From contig DATMYW010000068.1 in NCBI GenBank assembly GCA_035560715.1, positions 1-29,737 of the forward strand: 29,737 nt of DNA. The letters run 5' to 3'. Origin of the DNA: JAAXTX01 sp035560715 (GTDB lineage: Bacteria; Patescibacteriota; Minisyncoccia; Moranbacterales; UBA1568). Under the pieces are notes generated by a model. That model did not search any database and was not told the DNA's origin. It saw only the letters and a list, made by a program, of their open reading frames with translations. The position numbers and the translations under genes are program-made. Below, in pieces: positions 17,269 through 25,004 of this stretch (its first letter is position 1; the number at the start of each line of letters is the position of its first letter).

Positions 17269-17949
17269 TCAGGCTTCCGCAAATTTGAAAATCGGCACTC
17301 TCGGATGGTCATAGATGACAGTTTTCATATCATCAGCCAACCTGATCCTGCCATGAACGACCTCATTCAAGACGGCTGCCTGCCAGGCTCGCTCCTTCTC
17401 GTTCACGCGGGCCGCGAGCGTTTCCGGGGTATCCTCCGCACGGATCGGTACAGGAAACCAGAAACAGACCGGCCCGCGATCGAATTCGGGATCCACGAAA
17501 TGCATTGTGACGGCGCTTTCGATGCACCATCCTTCCCGATAGGCCTTCATCACCGCTTCGTGCACATGGTGTCCATACATTCCCTTGCCGCCGAAATACG
17601 GAAGCGGTCCGGGATGGATATTGAGGGTCGTACACGGATCGAGGCCTATCACGATTTTCAACCAACCCGACAGCATGACAACATCGGCATCGTATGTACT
17701 GACAAACCGTCTGTACCCTTCCGCGTCAAACGGCCCGTTCCAATATTCGAACGGGATACCGAGTGCATCCGCATGGCGACGCACACCGCCGTTTTCATGA
17801 TTCGAGACGACGCCCACGATTTGGGCGTTGAGAATCGGCGATGCCGTACGGGTCGCCTCGACGAGTTCACGGAATCCGGACCCGCCACCGGTCCCGGTAC
17901 CGGACGCGAATACAAGGATTCGCGGTTTTCTCACTGTTTTCGTTTCCAC
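17269..17949 (-). CDS. purN: Phosphoribosylglycinamide formyltransferase PurN
   Basis: Transfers a formyl group from 10-formyl-THF to GAR, the third step of de novo purine synthesis (cytosol). 226 residues. The phosphate-binding Gly-rich loop is unusually long (SGTGTGGGSGF, about 16-26). Catalytic residues correspond to E. coli N106/H108/D144: Asn110 and His112 in LNIHPGPLPYFGGKG, and Asp157 in FVDPEFDRGP. The start is a GTG at 17949; an in-frame GTG at 17934 is an alternative, and the nearby ATG is out of frame. It is divergent from purL, which catalyses the next step, and both appear to be fired from overlapping back-to-back promoters. Confidence 0.93.
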   Translation of the reverse strand: METKTVRKPRILVFASGTGTGGGSGFRELVEATRTASPILNAQIVGVVSNHENGGVRRHADALGIPFEYWNGPFDAEGYRRFVSTYDADVVMLSGWLKIVIGLDPCTTLNIHPGPLPYFGGKGMYGHHVHEAVMKAYREGWCIESAVTMHFVDPEFDRGPVCFWFPVPIRAEDTPETLAARVNEKERAWQAAVLNEVVHGRIRLADDMKTVIYDHPRVPIFKFAEA

Positions 17950-17997
17950 GACACATTTCCGTTTTCGTTATAAAAGGCCATTTTTCCATACTCAGGA

Positions 17998-18026
17998 ACC
18001 GTAGCAGACCAAAGCAACGATTGCAA
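17998..18026 (-). promoter_or_regulatory. Promoter of purN
   Basis: On minus: -35 TTGCAA (18026-18021), 17-base spacer, -10 TACGGT (18003-17998). This is the mirror of the purL promoter, whose -35 starts 10 bases away. Predicted leader about 42 bases. Confidence 0.6.
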
Positions 18027-18036
18027 GTGAAATTCC

Positions 18037-18065
18037 TTGCAAAATATGTCGATTCCTCCTACGAT
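18037..18065 (+). promoter_or_regulatory. Promoter of purL
   Basis: -35 TTGCAA (18037-18042), 17-base spacer, -10 TACGAT (18060-18065). A hairpin, CTGTC-tccat-GACAG (18072-18086), begins at the predicted transcription start. The RBS GGAGG is at 18112-18116, nine bases before the ATG. Confidence 0.65.
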
Positions 18066-18125
18066 AGGATGCTGTCTCCATGACAGTATTTCCTTAACAT
18101 CCAAACGACGCGGAGGACCAGGACC

Positions 18126-21100
18126 ATGCTAACAAGAATCTACAAACGAAACGACCAACCGGTCACGTTCGAGATAAGCGGGATTACGATTCCCATAGAG
18201 CAGGAACACTGCTTCTATGTCGAATCCGACCGCCCGTTGACGACCGAGGAAACGCGGAAGCTCCACTGGCTTATCGCCGGACCGGTACTCACGAAAGACC
18301 TGACACGAAGATCGCGGCTCCCTGCCGGAAAGAAGATGAAGGCCGTCGAGGTAGGCCCGCTCATGCATTTCGAGACAGCGAACTCGAGCAATGCGGTCGC
18401 AAACTGTCGGACCATCGGACTTGATGCCGTCACGCGGATCGAACGGTCTTTCCGGTCGCTCATCCCGAGAGACATCGACACGACCGTATTCTTCGATGCC
18501 CGCTACGACCGCATGACTCAGGGTGCATACAAAAGACCGCTTTCGACGTTCGAAACGGGAACGCAACCCGAGAAGACGTTTACGATCCCGCTCCTCACGG
18601 AAGGGATTCAGGCGGCGGTACGGATAAACGAGGCATACGGCCTCGGCATGCGTCGCTCGGCCCTCGAGGCCCGCGCAAGCATGTTCATCGAGATCTACAA
18701 AAGGGATCCGACCATCGAAGAATTCTTCCAGATCGGGCAGATGGACAGCGAGCACAGCCGGCACGGCTTCTTCAAAATGAAGATGGTTATCGACAGTCTG
18801 ACCATGCCATATTCCCTGTTCGACCTCGTCAAGGAGCCATGGAAACTGAAGCCGGGAAACAGCGTCATCGCGTTCCACGACAATGCGAGTTCCATCCGCG
18901 GTTTTCCCGTGCGACGCCTCATCCCGGAATCACCGGGATATCCGTCACCGGAACGACTGCGACAGGTAGCGATGGACATCACGTTCACCGCAGAAACCCA
19001 CAATCACCCGAGCGGTGTCGAACCGTTCGAGGGAGGCGGAACCGGTGGCGGTGGCCGGGAGCGCGACGGAAAAGCCCCGGGAAGATGCGGATCCCTGATC
19101 GCCGGGACATCCGGCTTCGCCGTCGGCGGTCTCGGCATCCCGTGGCATCGAATCCCGGGAGAGAATCCGGATCTGCCGCTTGCGCCGAACCTCGCCTCCC
19201 CGCGCGACATTCTCATACGGGCGAGTGACGGGGTCTTCGATTATGGAAACAAGGTAGGCGAGCCGGTCATAGGCGGGTTCACCAGGACCTTCGACCTCGT
19301 CCTCCCGGACGGCCGGTACGGATGGCTGAAACCGATCGTCTTTTCCGGAGGCATCGGCATGATGAGACACGAACATGCTGAAAAAAGACCTCCGGAGACC
19401 GGAATGCTCATCATCGCCATCGGCGGTCCCGCGCATCGCGTCGGATTCGGAGGAGGCTCCGCCTCGAGCATGGTTTCGGGCGAGAACAGAGAGGCACTTG
19501 ACTACGCGTCAGTGCAACGGGCAAATGCCGAAATGGGACAGCGGACCATCAGGGTCATTCAAAGCTGTCAGGATCTCGATGATCGCAATCCGATTGAAAG
19601 CATCCACGACCAGGGTGCGGGCGGACCATGCAACGTGGTCACGGAGCTCATCTCTCCCACGGGAGGAAAAATCGATATCCGCGCCATCAACGTCGGCGAC
19701 AAGACACTCTCGGTCCTTGAAATCTGGGGAGCGGAATATCAAGAACGGTACGGACTTCTCGTCCGGCCGGAAAACCTGGGAACGCTCCGGCACATCTGCG
19801 ATCGCGAACGGTGTCCGCTCGAAGTGCTTGGTGAAGTGACCGGGGACGGCCGTATCGTGGTCATCGATTCGAACGACGGATCGACTCCGGTCGACCTCGG
19901 GCTCCAGGAGCTCCTCGAAGAGCTCCCCGGAGAACCGTATGCGTTCCAGCGGATACCGCGGAAGCTCGAACCGCTTTGCGTCCCGGACGGTCAATCGCTC
20001 CGAGAAATCGTCAGAATGATCTTTCGCCTTCCATCCGTCGGCTCGAAGGGGTTCCTCACCTCGAAGGTCGACCGGAGCGTCACGGGACTGGTCGCACAGC
20101 AACAGTACGTCGGACCGTATCAGCTCCCGGTTGCGGATGCCGGCGTCGTCGCTCTCGATTTCGAGAGCTCCGTAGGCGCGGTGACCGCAATCGGCGAACA
20201 GCCACTCAAGGTCTATGTCAATCCGATGGCCGGAGTCCGCATGGCGCTCGCGGAGAAGCTCACCAACATGGCAGGTGTCGCGATAACGGATATCGAGGAT
20301 ATCCGGATGAGCGGCAACTGGATGTGGCCGGCGAAGCTGTCCGGCGAAGGACCACGTATGTACGATGCGGCGATCTCTCTCAACACGTTCATGAAGCTTG
20401 TCGGGCCGGTCATCGACGGCGGCAAGGACAGTCTCTCCATGGCTGCCGCGGTCTTCGGGGAAATGGTGAAAGGACTGCCACAAATCGTCCTTTCGGGCTA
20501 TGCGCCTGTACCGGACATCTCGAAAGTCGCCACGCCCGACCTGAAACGACCCGGTAAGAGCGTACTCTTCCTGGTCGACCCCGTTCGTGGGAAATGCCGT
20601 CTCGGCGGTTCCGCGTACGCACAGGCGCACGGTCAGGTCGGCGACGAAGTGCCGGACATCGAGGACGCGGACCTCCTCATCGGCATGTTCCGATTCGTAC
20701 AGGAACTCGTGCGGGACGGACTCGCGCTCTCGACACACGACCGGACCGGCGACGGCGGTCTCGTGACGGCCATCATCGAGATGGCTATGGCGGGCAACTG
20801 CGGTGTCGACATCGACACGGCGACCATACACACCGACGCGATCGCATTTCTGCTTGCGGAAGAAGCAGGCATCGTCGTCGAGTGTCCGGAGACCGGGTGG
20901 CAACGGGTGGCGGAATGCGCGGAACGAAACGGGGTATGGGATATCGTCGTTCCGCTCGGAAAAACGACGGAAAATCAGACGGTGTCCATCCGTCGGGGAA
21001 AGGACATCCTCCTGTCTGACGGAATCGAAAACCTCAGACGGGACTGGGAGGAAACGAGCTATCAACTCCAACGCTTCCAGACGGATCACGCGTGTGCAAA

Positions 21101-21995
21101 ACAGGAATGGGACGGCCAATCCAGGGTACGTCCACATCCCGCCTACGCGCTCACCTTCGATCCGAAACCGACCACGCCAGCGTTCCTGCGAGGCGCCCGT
21201 CCGAAGGTCCTCATTCTGCGCGAAGAAGGAAGTAACGGCGATCCGGAAATGGCCGGCGCATTCCATGCGGCCGGATTCGAAGTATGGATCGTACCCATGA
21301 CCGATCTCCTGTCGGGCGCCATCACCCTCGACGGTTTCCACGTCCTGGCACCGGTCGGAGGGTTCTCCTTCGGAGACGTCTTCGGCAGCGGCCGCTGTTG
21401 GGCAGGTACGATCCTGTTCAACGAAAGACTCGACGAGCAATTCCGCACATTCTACGGGCGACCGGACACCCTGTCCTTCGCGCCCTGCAACGGGTTCCAG
21501 CTCCTGACACAGATCGGCTGGGTTCCGGGCCCCCATGTTCCGGAATCCTCCCAACCGCGTCTAATCAGGAACGAGTCCGGACGATTCGAGTCGCGATGGT
21601 CACTCGTGAAAATTCTTCCGAGTCCCGCCATCATGCTCCAGGAAATGGAAGGCTCCGTGCTCGGCATCCACAGCGCCCACGGTGAAGGCCGACTCTATTT
21701 CCCTGACAAGGACGTGTACCGCGCCCTGAAAACAGGAAACCTCCTGCCGATGGCGTATGTCGGGAGCGACGGAGAACCGGCGAAGGGATACCCGGAAAAC
21801 CCCAATGGTTCACCGGAAGGATTCACGGCCATCTGCTCGCCGGACGGTCGGCATCTGGGCATGATGCCGCACCCCGAACGGGCCTTCCTCAAATGGCAGT
21901 GGCACTACATGCCAGAATCCTGGAAAAGGGAACTCCTCGCCTCGCCATGGCTGCGGATGTTCCAAAACGCCAGGACATGGCTCGATCAGGCATAA
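18126..21995 (+). CDS. purL: Phosphoribosylformylglycinamidine synthase PurL, large single-chain form
   Basis: Converts FGAR plus glutamine and ATP to FGAM, step 4 of de novo purine synthesis. 1289 residues, close to E. coli PurL (about 1295) and the human enzyme, so it needs no PurS or PurQ. Order: N-terminal PurS-like domain (about 1-160), linker, two tandem AIRS-type synthase halves, C-terminal class I glutamine amidotransferase. Landmarks: SEHSRH (208-213), AETHNHPSG (289-297) and GGGTGGGGRERD in the ATP/FGAR site. The amidotransferase triad is Cys1121, His1185 (SAHGEG) and Glu1251 (MMPHPER). SEHSRH, SGNWMW and REEGSNGDPEMAGAFH look closer to eukaryotic PFAS than to the E. coli form. The nucleophile loop reads APCNGFQLL, where GVCNGCQ(L/M) is usual. 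A single transcription unit with its own promoter, RBS and terminator. Confidence 0.96.
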   Translation: MLTRIYKRNDQPVTFEISGITIPIEQEHCFYVESDRPLTTEETRKLHWLIAGPVLTKDLTRRSRLPAGKKMKAVEVGPLMHFETANSSNAVANCRTIGLDAVTRIERSFRSLIPRDIDTTVFFDARYDRMTQGAYKRPLSTFETGTQPEKTFTIPLLTEGIQAAVRINEAYGLGMRRSALEARASMFIEIYKRDPTIEEFFQIGQMDSEHSRHGFFKMKMVIDSLTMPYSLFDLVKEPWKLKPGNSVIAFHDNASSIRGFPVRRLIPESPGYPSPERLRQVAMDITFTAETHNHPSGVEPFEGGGTGGGGRERDGKAPGRCGSLIAGTSGFAVGGLGIPWHRIPGENPDLPLAPNLASPRDILIRASDGVFDYGNKVGEPVIGGFTRTFDLVLPDGRYGWLKPIVFSGGIGMMRHEHAEKRPPETGMLIIAIGGPAHRVGFGGGSASSMVSGENREALDYASVQRANAEMGQRTIRVIQSCQDLDDRNPIESIHDQGAGGPCNVVTELISPTGGKIDIRAINVGDKTLSVLEIWGAEYQERYGLLVRPENLGTLRHICDRERCPLEVLGEVTGDGRIVVIDSNDGSTPVDLGLQELLEELPGEPYAFQRIPRKLEPLCVPDGQSLREIVRMIFRLPSVGSKGFLTSKVDRSVTGLVAQQQYVGPYQLPVADAGVVALDFESSVGAVTAIGEQPLKVYVNPMAGVRMALAEKLTNMAGVAITDIEDIRMSGNWMWPAKLSGEGPRMYDAAISLNTFMKLVGPVIDGGKDSLSMAAAVFGEMVKGLPQIVLSGYAPVPDISKVATPDLKRPGKSVLFLVDPVRGKCRLGGSAYAQAHGQVGDEVPDIEDADLLIGMFRFVQELVRDGLALSTHDRTGDGGLVTAIIEMAMAGNCGVDIDTATIHTDAIAFLLAEEAGIVVECPETGWQRVAECAERNGVWDIVVPLGKTTENQTVSIRRGKDILLSDGIENLRRDWEETSYQLQRFQTDHACAKQEWDGQSRVRPHPAYALTFDPKPTTPAFLRGARPKVLILREEGSNGDPEMAGAFHAAGFEVWIVPMTDLLSGAITLDGFHVLAPVGGFSFGDVFGSGRCWAGTILFNERLDEQFRTFYGRPDTLSFAPCNGFQLLTQIGWVPGPHVPESSQPRLIRNESGRFESRWSLVKILPSPAIMLQEMEGSVLGIHSAHGEGRLYFPDKDVYRALKTGNLLPMAYVGSDGEPAKGYPENPNGSPEGFTAICSPDGRHLGMMPHPERAFLKWQWHYMPESWKRELLASPWLRMFQNARTWLDQA

Positions 21996-22010
21996 ATGCC
22001 GCAACAACAA

Positions 22011-22048
22011 AAGACCTTATCCACTCCAGGATAAGGTCTTCTTTTTTT
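22011..22048 (+). terminator. Terminator of purL
   Basis: Perfect 12-bp stem AAGACCTTATCC/GGATAAGGTCTT, 6-base loop, then CTTTTTTT; 15 bases after the purL stop. Confidence 0.93.
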
Positions 22049-22132
22049 CCGAATGAACAACGCCCGTACCCTTGACGAATGAAAACTCAAGAGTCCTCGA
22101 AGGCGAAGAGGAGTGCACACCCTCTTCCCTCT

Positions 22133-22825
22133 TTACCGTTCCTCGAGGATATCATAGAACGGATCCGCCTTCATGACCGCATCCCCGATATCGACCAGCG
22201 CGTACTGATGGATGAATACCGAAAACCCGAAGGTCGGCGAATTCCGATTGAACCAGAACATCCGTCCGATCGTGACCTGATCTTCCGTGAACATCCCCGA
22301 ATTCACCAGGATCGATTTCAATAGCTAGTTCTAGGCCTTACATGAAATCACATGTCGAGATGAAATTCGAAAATTTCGAGCGAAAACACTGAAAGTGGAT
22401 GGAGGGCTACTGTCGTAACCCGACGAGACTTGAAGGGTTTGCAGCCGAAATTTTCGAATTTCAGCCGGCAAGCAGGTTCCTATTTCCCCATAGTATTCGC
22501 GGTGGGATTTCATGTAAGGCCATGGTATGACACCACAGGAAACAGTCCTTGTCGAAGTACGGCTCGTCGAAAAATCACCGACCCGAAACAACGTCATCAG
22601 GTTCTCCCGTATCCATATCTTGTCGTCGCTTCCATGATGCTCACGCAGATACGCGAACGCATTCTCGATCGTTTCCCGCTTGTCCTTGCCCCGAAGTCGC
22701 TCCGAAAGTTCGACGAGCGCCGGATACCGTTCCACCTTCCCCGGCAGCATGTAGTTCGGGTACAGCACGAACGGCAACGCCTTCAGGAACAGGACATACA
22801 GGATGAGCGCGTAAAGGAGGATCAT
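22133..22825 (-). pseudogene. Broken gene: membrane-anchored transglutaminase-like protein
   Basis: The start ATG (22825) overlaps the stop of the upstream polyprenyl synthetase-like gene as ATGA, which fixes this start. The N-terminus is one membrane helix (MILLYALILYVLFLKALPF), then a soluble region (RETIENAFAYLREHHGSDDK, LMTLFRVGD). There the frame breaks at a run of five T (minus strand; 22570-22574). One extra T would continue as FFDEPYFDKDCFLWCHTM, which is far more protein-like than the observed frame. A 188-bp inverted-repeat element then interrupts the gene, and the rest resumes as KSILVNSGMFTEDQ...FIHQYALVDIGDAVMKADPF to the stop at 22133. The C (in FLWCHTM), H (IHQYALV) and D (KADPF) fit a transglutaminase/papain-like triad. 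The family call is tentative; the disruption is directly visible. Confidence 0.7.
22334..22521. mobile_element. 188-bp MITE-like element with nested inverted repeats
   Basis: The ends are a perfect 16-bp terminal inverted repeat (GGCCTTACATGAAATC at 22334-22349, its complement at 22506-22521). Inside is a second, perfect 18-bp inverted repeat (TGAAATTCGAAAATTTCG at 22361-22378, complement at 22446-22463). It carries no transposase. It splits a coding sequence whose two parts are recognisable on either side. No clear target-site duplication could be assigned. The minus strand of the element is open and encodes a Ser/Arg-rich peptide in frame with the upstream part, ending 22331. Confidence 0.82.
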
Positions 22826-23706
22826 ATCGTGGTCGGTGAAGGATCTGATTCGGGCATTCGGTCGAGTATCTGGCCGATATGAGTCGATATTTTCGAATAC
22901 TCGAATGTTGTATCGATTCCCTTGCAATACGCCTCGTTCTCCTCGCAATACCGGTAGAGCGCCTTCCGAACATCGGGATTGAGGACGACCGTGATGACGC
23001 CTGCAAAATCCTTCTCCGAGATGAGTTTGAGTACGGCTTCCCGATTCCCGCCCTGAAGCGTGAATAGGATCTCGGGAAGACGCTTCGCCCCTCGTTTGAT
23101 GTCGCCTTGCGGATAGTGATGCGCCTTGAAGTAATCTTCGAAATCGTCCACGATCTGCCGGTTGATACCCATCGCTTCCGCTATCGCGCTGACGTCCTTG
23201 TCGGGAACCTTCCCCGCGAGCAGCTGGCCGATCTCCAGCCCGTACCGGATATGCCCTCCGGTGAATTTCCGCGTCATCAGGAAATAGCGGTCGATCATGT
23301 CCGGGCGTATCTCCTTCGCCTCCTCGAGCTCCTTGTCTATCTTCTGTCCCTCGTAGATCCCCCGCATGTAATTGTTATTGAACACCTTCAGGATCTCATA
23401 ACTGAACAACGGGAAGCACTTCCGGAACGCGATAAGGTCGGTCAGCGCCTGTACGCCGTTTATCTCGTCGAGCCTGGCATTGATAATCGTCTTGTCGATG
23501 CCGTCGATCAGGTATATGCAGGCATGATCGTTCCGCCGCTCCTCGTGATCGAGGATGTCGTCGATCTTGATGATGCTCGTATCGATATCCGATATCTTCT
23601 CGAGCAGCGCCATCTCCGCTTCCGACAGCTCCTTTCCGGAGGCAAACTCGTATCCTATCTGGATATAGCGCTCGAAGGATTTGTCTTTCGGCTGATATTC
23701 GGACAT
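22822..23706 (-). CDS. Polyprenyl synthetase-like protein (isoprenoid synthase fold)
   Basis: 294 residues, all-helical. It has both Asp-rich motifs of trans-prenyltransferases: IDDILDHEERR (DDxxD at 49-53, followed by the Arg pair) and QIVDDFEDYF (187-191), followed by GDIKRGAKRLP, as in the GD-x-x-x-GK/RRTLP region of farnesyl/geranylgeranyl synthases. Likely chemistry: condensation of allylic diphosphate with IPP, or a related terpenoid reaction. The N-terminal GGKRxRP motif is not obvious, so activity is not certain. ATG 23706 is preferred over ATG 23745, because a TATACT -10 sits only four bases before the latter. Its stop overlaps the next start (ATGA), so it forms a two-gene operon with the broken transglutaminase-like gene. 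Confidence 0.78.
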   Translation of the reverse strand: MSEYQPKDKSFERYIQIGYEFASGKELSEAEMALLEKISDIDTSIIKIDDILDHEERRNDHACIYLIDGIDKTIINARLDEINGVQALTDLIAFRKCFPLFSYEILKVFNNNYMRGIYEGQKIDKELEEAKEIRPDMIDRYFLMTRKFTGGHIRYGLEIGQLLAGKVPDKDVSAIAEAMGINRQIVDDFEDYFKAHHYPQGDIKRGAKRLPEILFTLQGGNREAVLKLISEKDFAGVITVVLNPDVRKALYRYCEENEAYCKGIDTTFEYSKISTHIGQILDRMPESDPSPTTI

Positions 23707-23749
23707 AGGACGATGGAATATTCGACATTCAATGATTCGCACCATAACC

Positions 23750-23755
23750 AGTATA
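23750..23755 (-). promoter_or_regulatory. -10 element of the polyprenyl synthetase-like operon
   Basis: On minus, TATACT 43 bases before the chosen ATG; the candidate -35 at 17 bases (TTTCGG) is weak. Confidence 0.4.
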
Positions 23756-23782
23756 CCCCACGTTTTCCGACCCCGAAACCCA

Positions 23783-23812
23783 TTTTTCCGATTTCACAAA
23801 AAAAAGAAGGCT
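23783..23812. repeat. Direct repeat, copy 1 (terminator-associated)
   Basis: TTTTCCGATTTC followed by an A run and GAAGGCT matches 24683-24712 almost base for base. Downstream of the match copy 1 forms only a weak GGCT/AGCC stem, while copy 2 forms a strong terminator. Confidence 0.65.
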
Positions 23813-23926
23813 CTCATAAGCCACAAGAATCGTTCATCTGACACTTCATTTATTTCGTCCTTTACTACCATAGTACGTAATATGGCAGTAATCGGACCCG
23901 GATAAGAATTCAGTCTTGAAAGGGAG

Positions 23927-23963
23927 AAAAAACGGGCGGCAAGGTGTTCCCTGCCGCCGTTTT
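23927..23963 (-). terminator. Terminator of the 23987-24586 gene
   Basis: GC-rich stem (AACGGCGGCA with TGCCGCCCGTT, one bulge) then TTTTTTCTCCC on minus, 24 bases past the stop. Confidence 0.82.
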
Positions 23964-23986
23964 ACGCCAAGCGAATCGGATACCGG

Positions 23987-24586
23987 TCACTCTCTGACCG
24001 GCTCATAGCAACCGTCGTCCCCGCGCCACTTTTCCGCTCGAGGGAGCCGCGTCTTGTCGAGCGAACAACAGTCCATGAACGGAGGATGTTCGCTCCCGGC
24101 ATGGAAGCAGATACCCGTTTTCTCGCATTCCGAGAATCCTGCCCACCGCCAGTTATCCATGCTCATGGACTCCATCACGTCCGGATTGAGTCCCAATCCC
24201 CGAATCGTCTGCCTACTGTGAATGATTGACGGGACCGCTTTCATCTCGCAGCGAAGCTGTTCAAATAAGCGACCACTCGCCACGACGCAGCACTTCATCG
24301 CGTACCTGAGTCGCGCCTCCCGTTCGAATTCGCCGATCAGTTCCCCGTACCGATCGAGTAACGCCGAGGCCCCGTCGAGCAACGCACCATAGAAATTATA
24401 GCGCGTACTCACCCGCACGAGTGCTTCATAAACGAGCGAGGCGTCCCGAAGCACCTTCCTCCGTTCATCGTCATCCATACCGTCCGGCACATATTGACGG
24501 ATTCCCTGGGCGTACAGGATCTGTCCCGACACGACCGTCGGAATGATTGATTGCGTTCCGTACACGACCAATGATTTGTTATTCAT
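23987..24586 (-). CDS. Unknown protein with Cys-rich C-terminus
   Basis: 199 residues, not recognised. The first 120 residues are predicted helical (VLRDASLVYEALVRVSTRYN; LLDRYGELIGEFEREARLRY). The last 80 carry several Cys (CEKTGIC, DCCSLD, DDGCYE) and His, and could bind a metal or form a small knot. No signal peptide or membrane helix is seen. The RBS is strong (GGGAGG five bases before the ATG). The gene has its own promoter candidate and terminator. Base composition matches the surrounding host genes. Confidence 0.75.
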   Translation of the reverse strand: MNNKSLVVYGTQSIIPTVVSGQILYAQGIRQYVPDGMDDDERRKVLRDASLVYEALVRVSTRYNFYGALLDGASALLDRYGELIGEFEREARLRYAMKCCVVASGRLFEQLRCEMKAVPSIIHSRQTIRGLGLNPDVMESMSMDNWRWAGFSECEKTGICFHAGSEHPPFMDCCSLDKTRLPRAEKWRGDDGCYEPVRE

Positions 24587-24631
24587 CCTCCCCTCCCGAA
24601 TACGTTAAAGAGCCGATTTCACACTGGCGCC

Positions 24632-24660
24632 ACTCTACCGCGCCTCAGCGCGGAAATCAA
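24632..24660 (-). promoter_or_regulatory. Putative promoter with palindrome in the spacer
   Basis: On minus: -35 TTGATT (24660-24655), 17-base spacer, -10 TAGAGT (24637-24632). The spacer holds a perfect 6-bp inverted repeat, CCGCGC...GCGCGG (on the plus strand CCGCGC-ctca-GCGCGG), placed where a repressor could block RNA polymerase. Confidence 0.45.
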
Positions 24661-24682
24661 TGCCATCGCGAACTTTCCACCG

Positions 24683-24730
24683 CTTTTCCGATTTCGACAA
24701 AAAAAGAAGGCTTGTTAAGGCCTTCTTTTC
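24683..24730. terminator. Bidirectional terminator containing direct repeat copy 2
   Basis: Perfect stem AAAAGAAGGC/GCCTTCTTTT (24702-24711 with 24720-24729), flanked by A and T runs. It can end the 54-residue gene to its right. Bases 24683-24712 repeat 23783-23812. Confidence 0.82.
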
Positions 24731-24799
24731 GGTCGGTTTTCGATTTAAGGGAAAACGAAGAAAACAGCGTGTTTCTCGTCTCCGCATTCCCGACTCTGA

Positions 24800-24964
24800 T
24801 TACTGTGCCAAAGCACTTACCGCGAGGCCGATGTAGTACGGCCACAGCGCGATCGCCAGCACCCCCTTCCAAAAAGTGAGGTGCAAAAACCCGATCGTGA
24901 ACAGCCACCCGGCGCACCACGAGAACGCCGTGAACCCGTGCTGCTCCACCTTTATCTTGTCCAT
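24800..24964 (-). CDS. Small Trp-rich membrane protein, 54 residues
   Basis: Reads from ATG 24964 to TAA 24800. The N-terminus is MDKIKVEQHGFTAFSWC, followed by two hydrophobic segments (WLFTIGFLHLTFWKG and VLAIALWPYYIGLAVSAL). The HG...W.A.WLFTIGFLHLTFWKG...WPYYxG pattern is, to my knowledge, one met repeatedly in short membrane proteins of Candidate Phyla Radiation genomes; the function is not known. No strong RBS is visible. A strong terminator follows about 70 bases downstream. It is intact, unlike its right-hand neighbours. Confidence 0.78.
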   Translation of the reverse strand: MDKIKVEQHGFTAFSWCAGWLFTIGFLHLTFWKGVLAIALWPYYIGLAVSALAQ

Positions 24965-25004
24965 ACGATTATGGCTAACGGATTAGTATTTTGAATGATT
25001 CCGT

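Noticed and set aside
18021..18042. PurR-type operator in the purN/purL intergenic region
   Set aside because: The TTGCAA pair does not match the ACGCAAACGTTTGCGT consensus and is better explained as the two -35 elements.
19509..21554. 681-codon minus-strand open frame inside purL
   Set aside because: Antisense shadow produced by high G+C; purL is fully conserved across the same bases.
22079..22324. 81-codon plus-strand open frame after purL
   Set aside because: Charged low-information peptide after the purL terminator, antisense to a protein-like minus frame with a transglutaminase-like ending.
23795..23871. 25-codon minus-strand frame (MVVKDEINEVSDERFLWLMR...)
   Set aside because: Plausible-looking but its end lies in the A/T-rich terminator-like repeat, and no RBS or homologue pattern is seen; too little to call.
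24657..24920. 87-codon minus-strand frame overlapping the 54-residue membrane protein
   Set aside because: It reads through a strong terminator hairpin and overlaps the better-supported small membrane protein in another frame.
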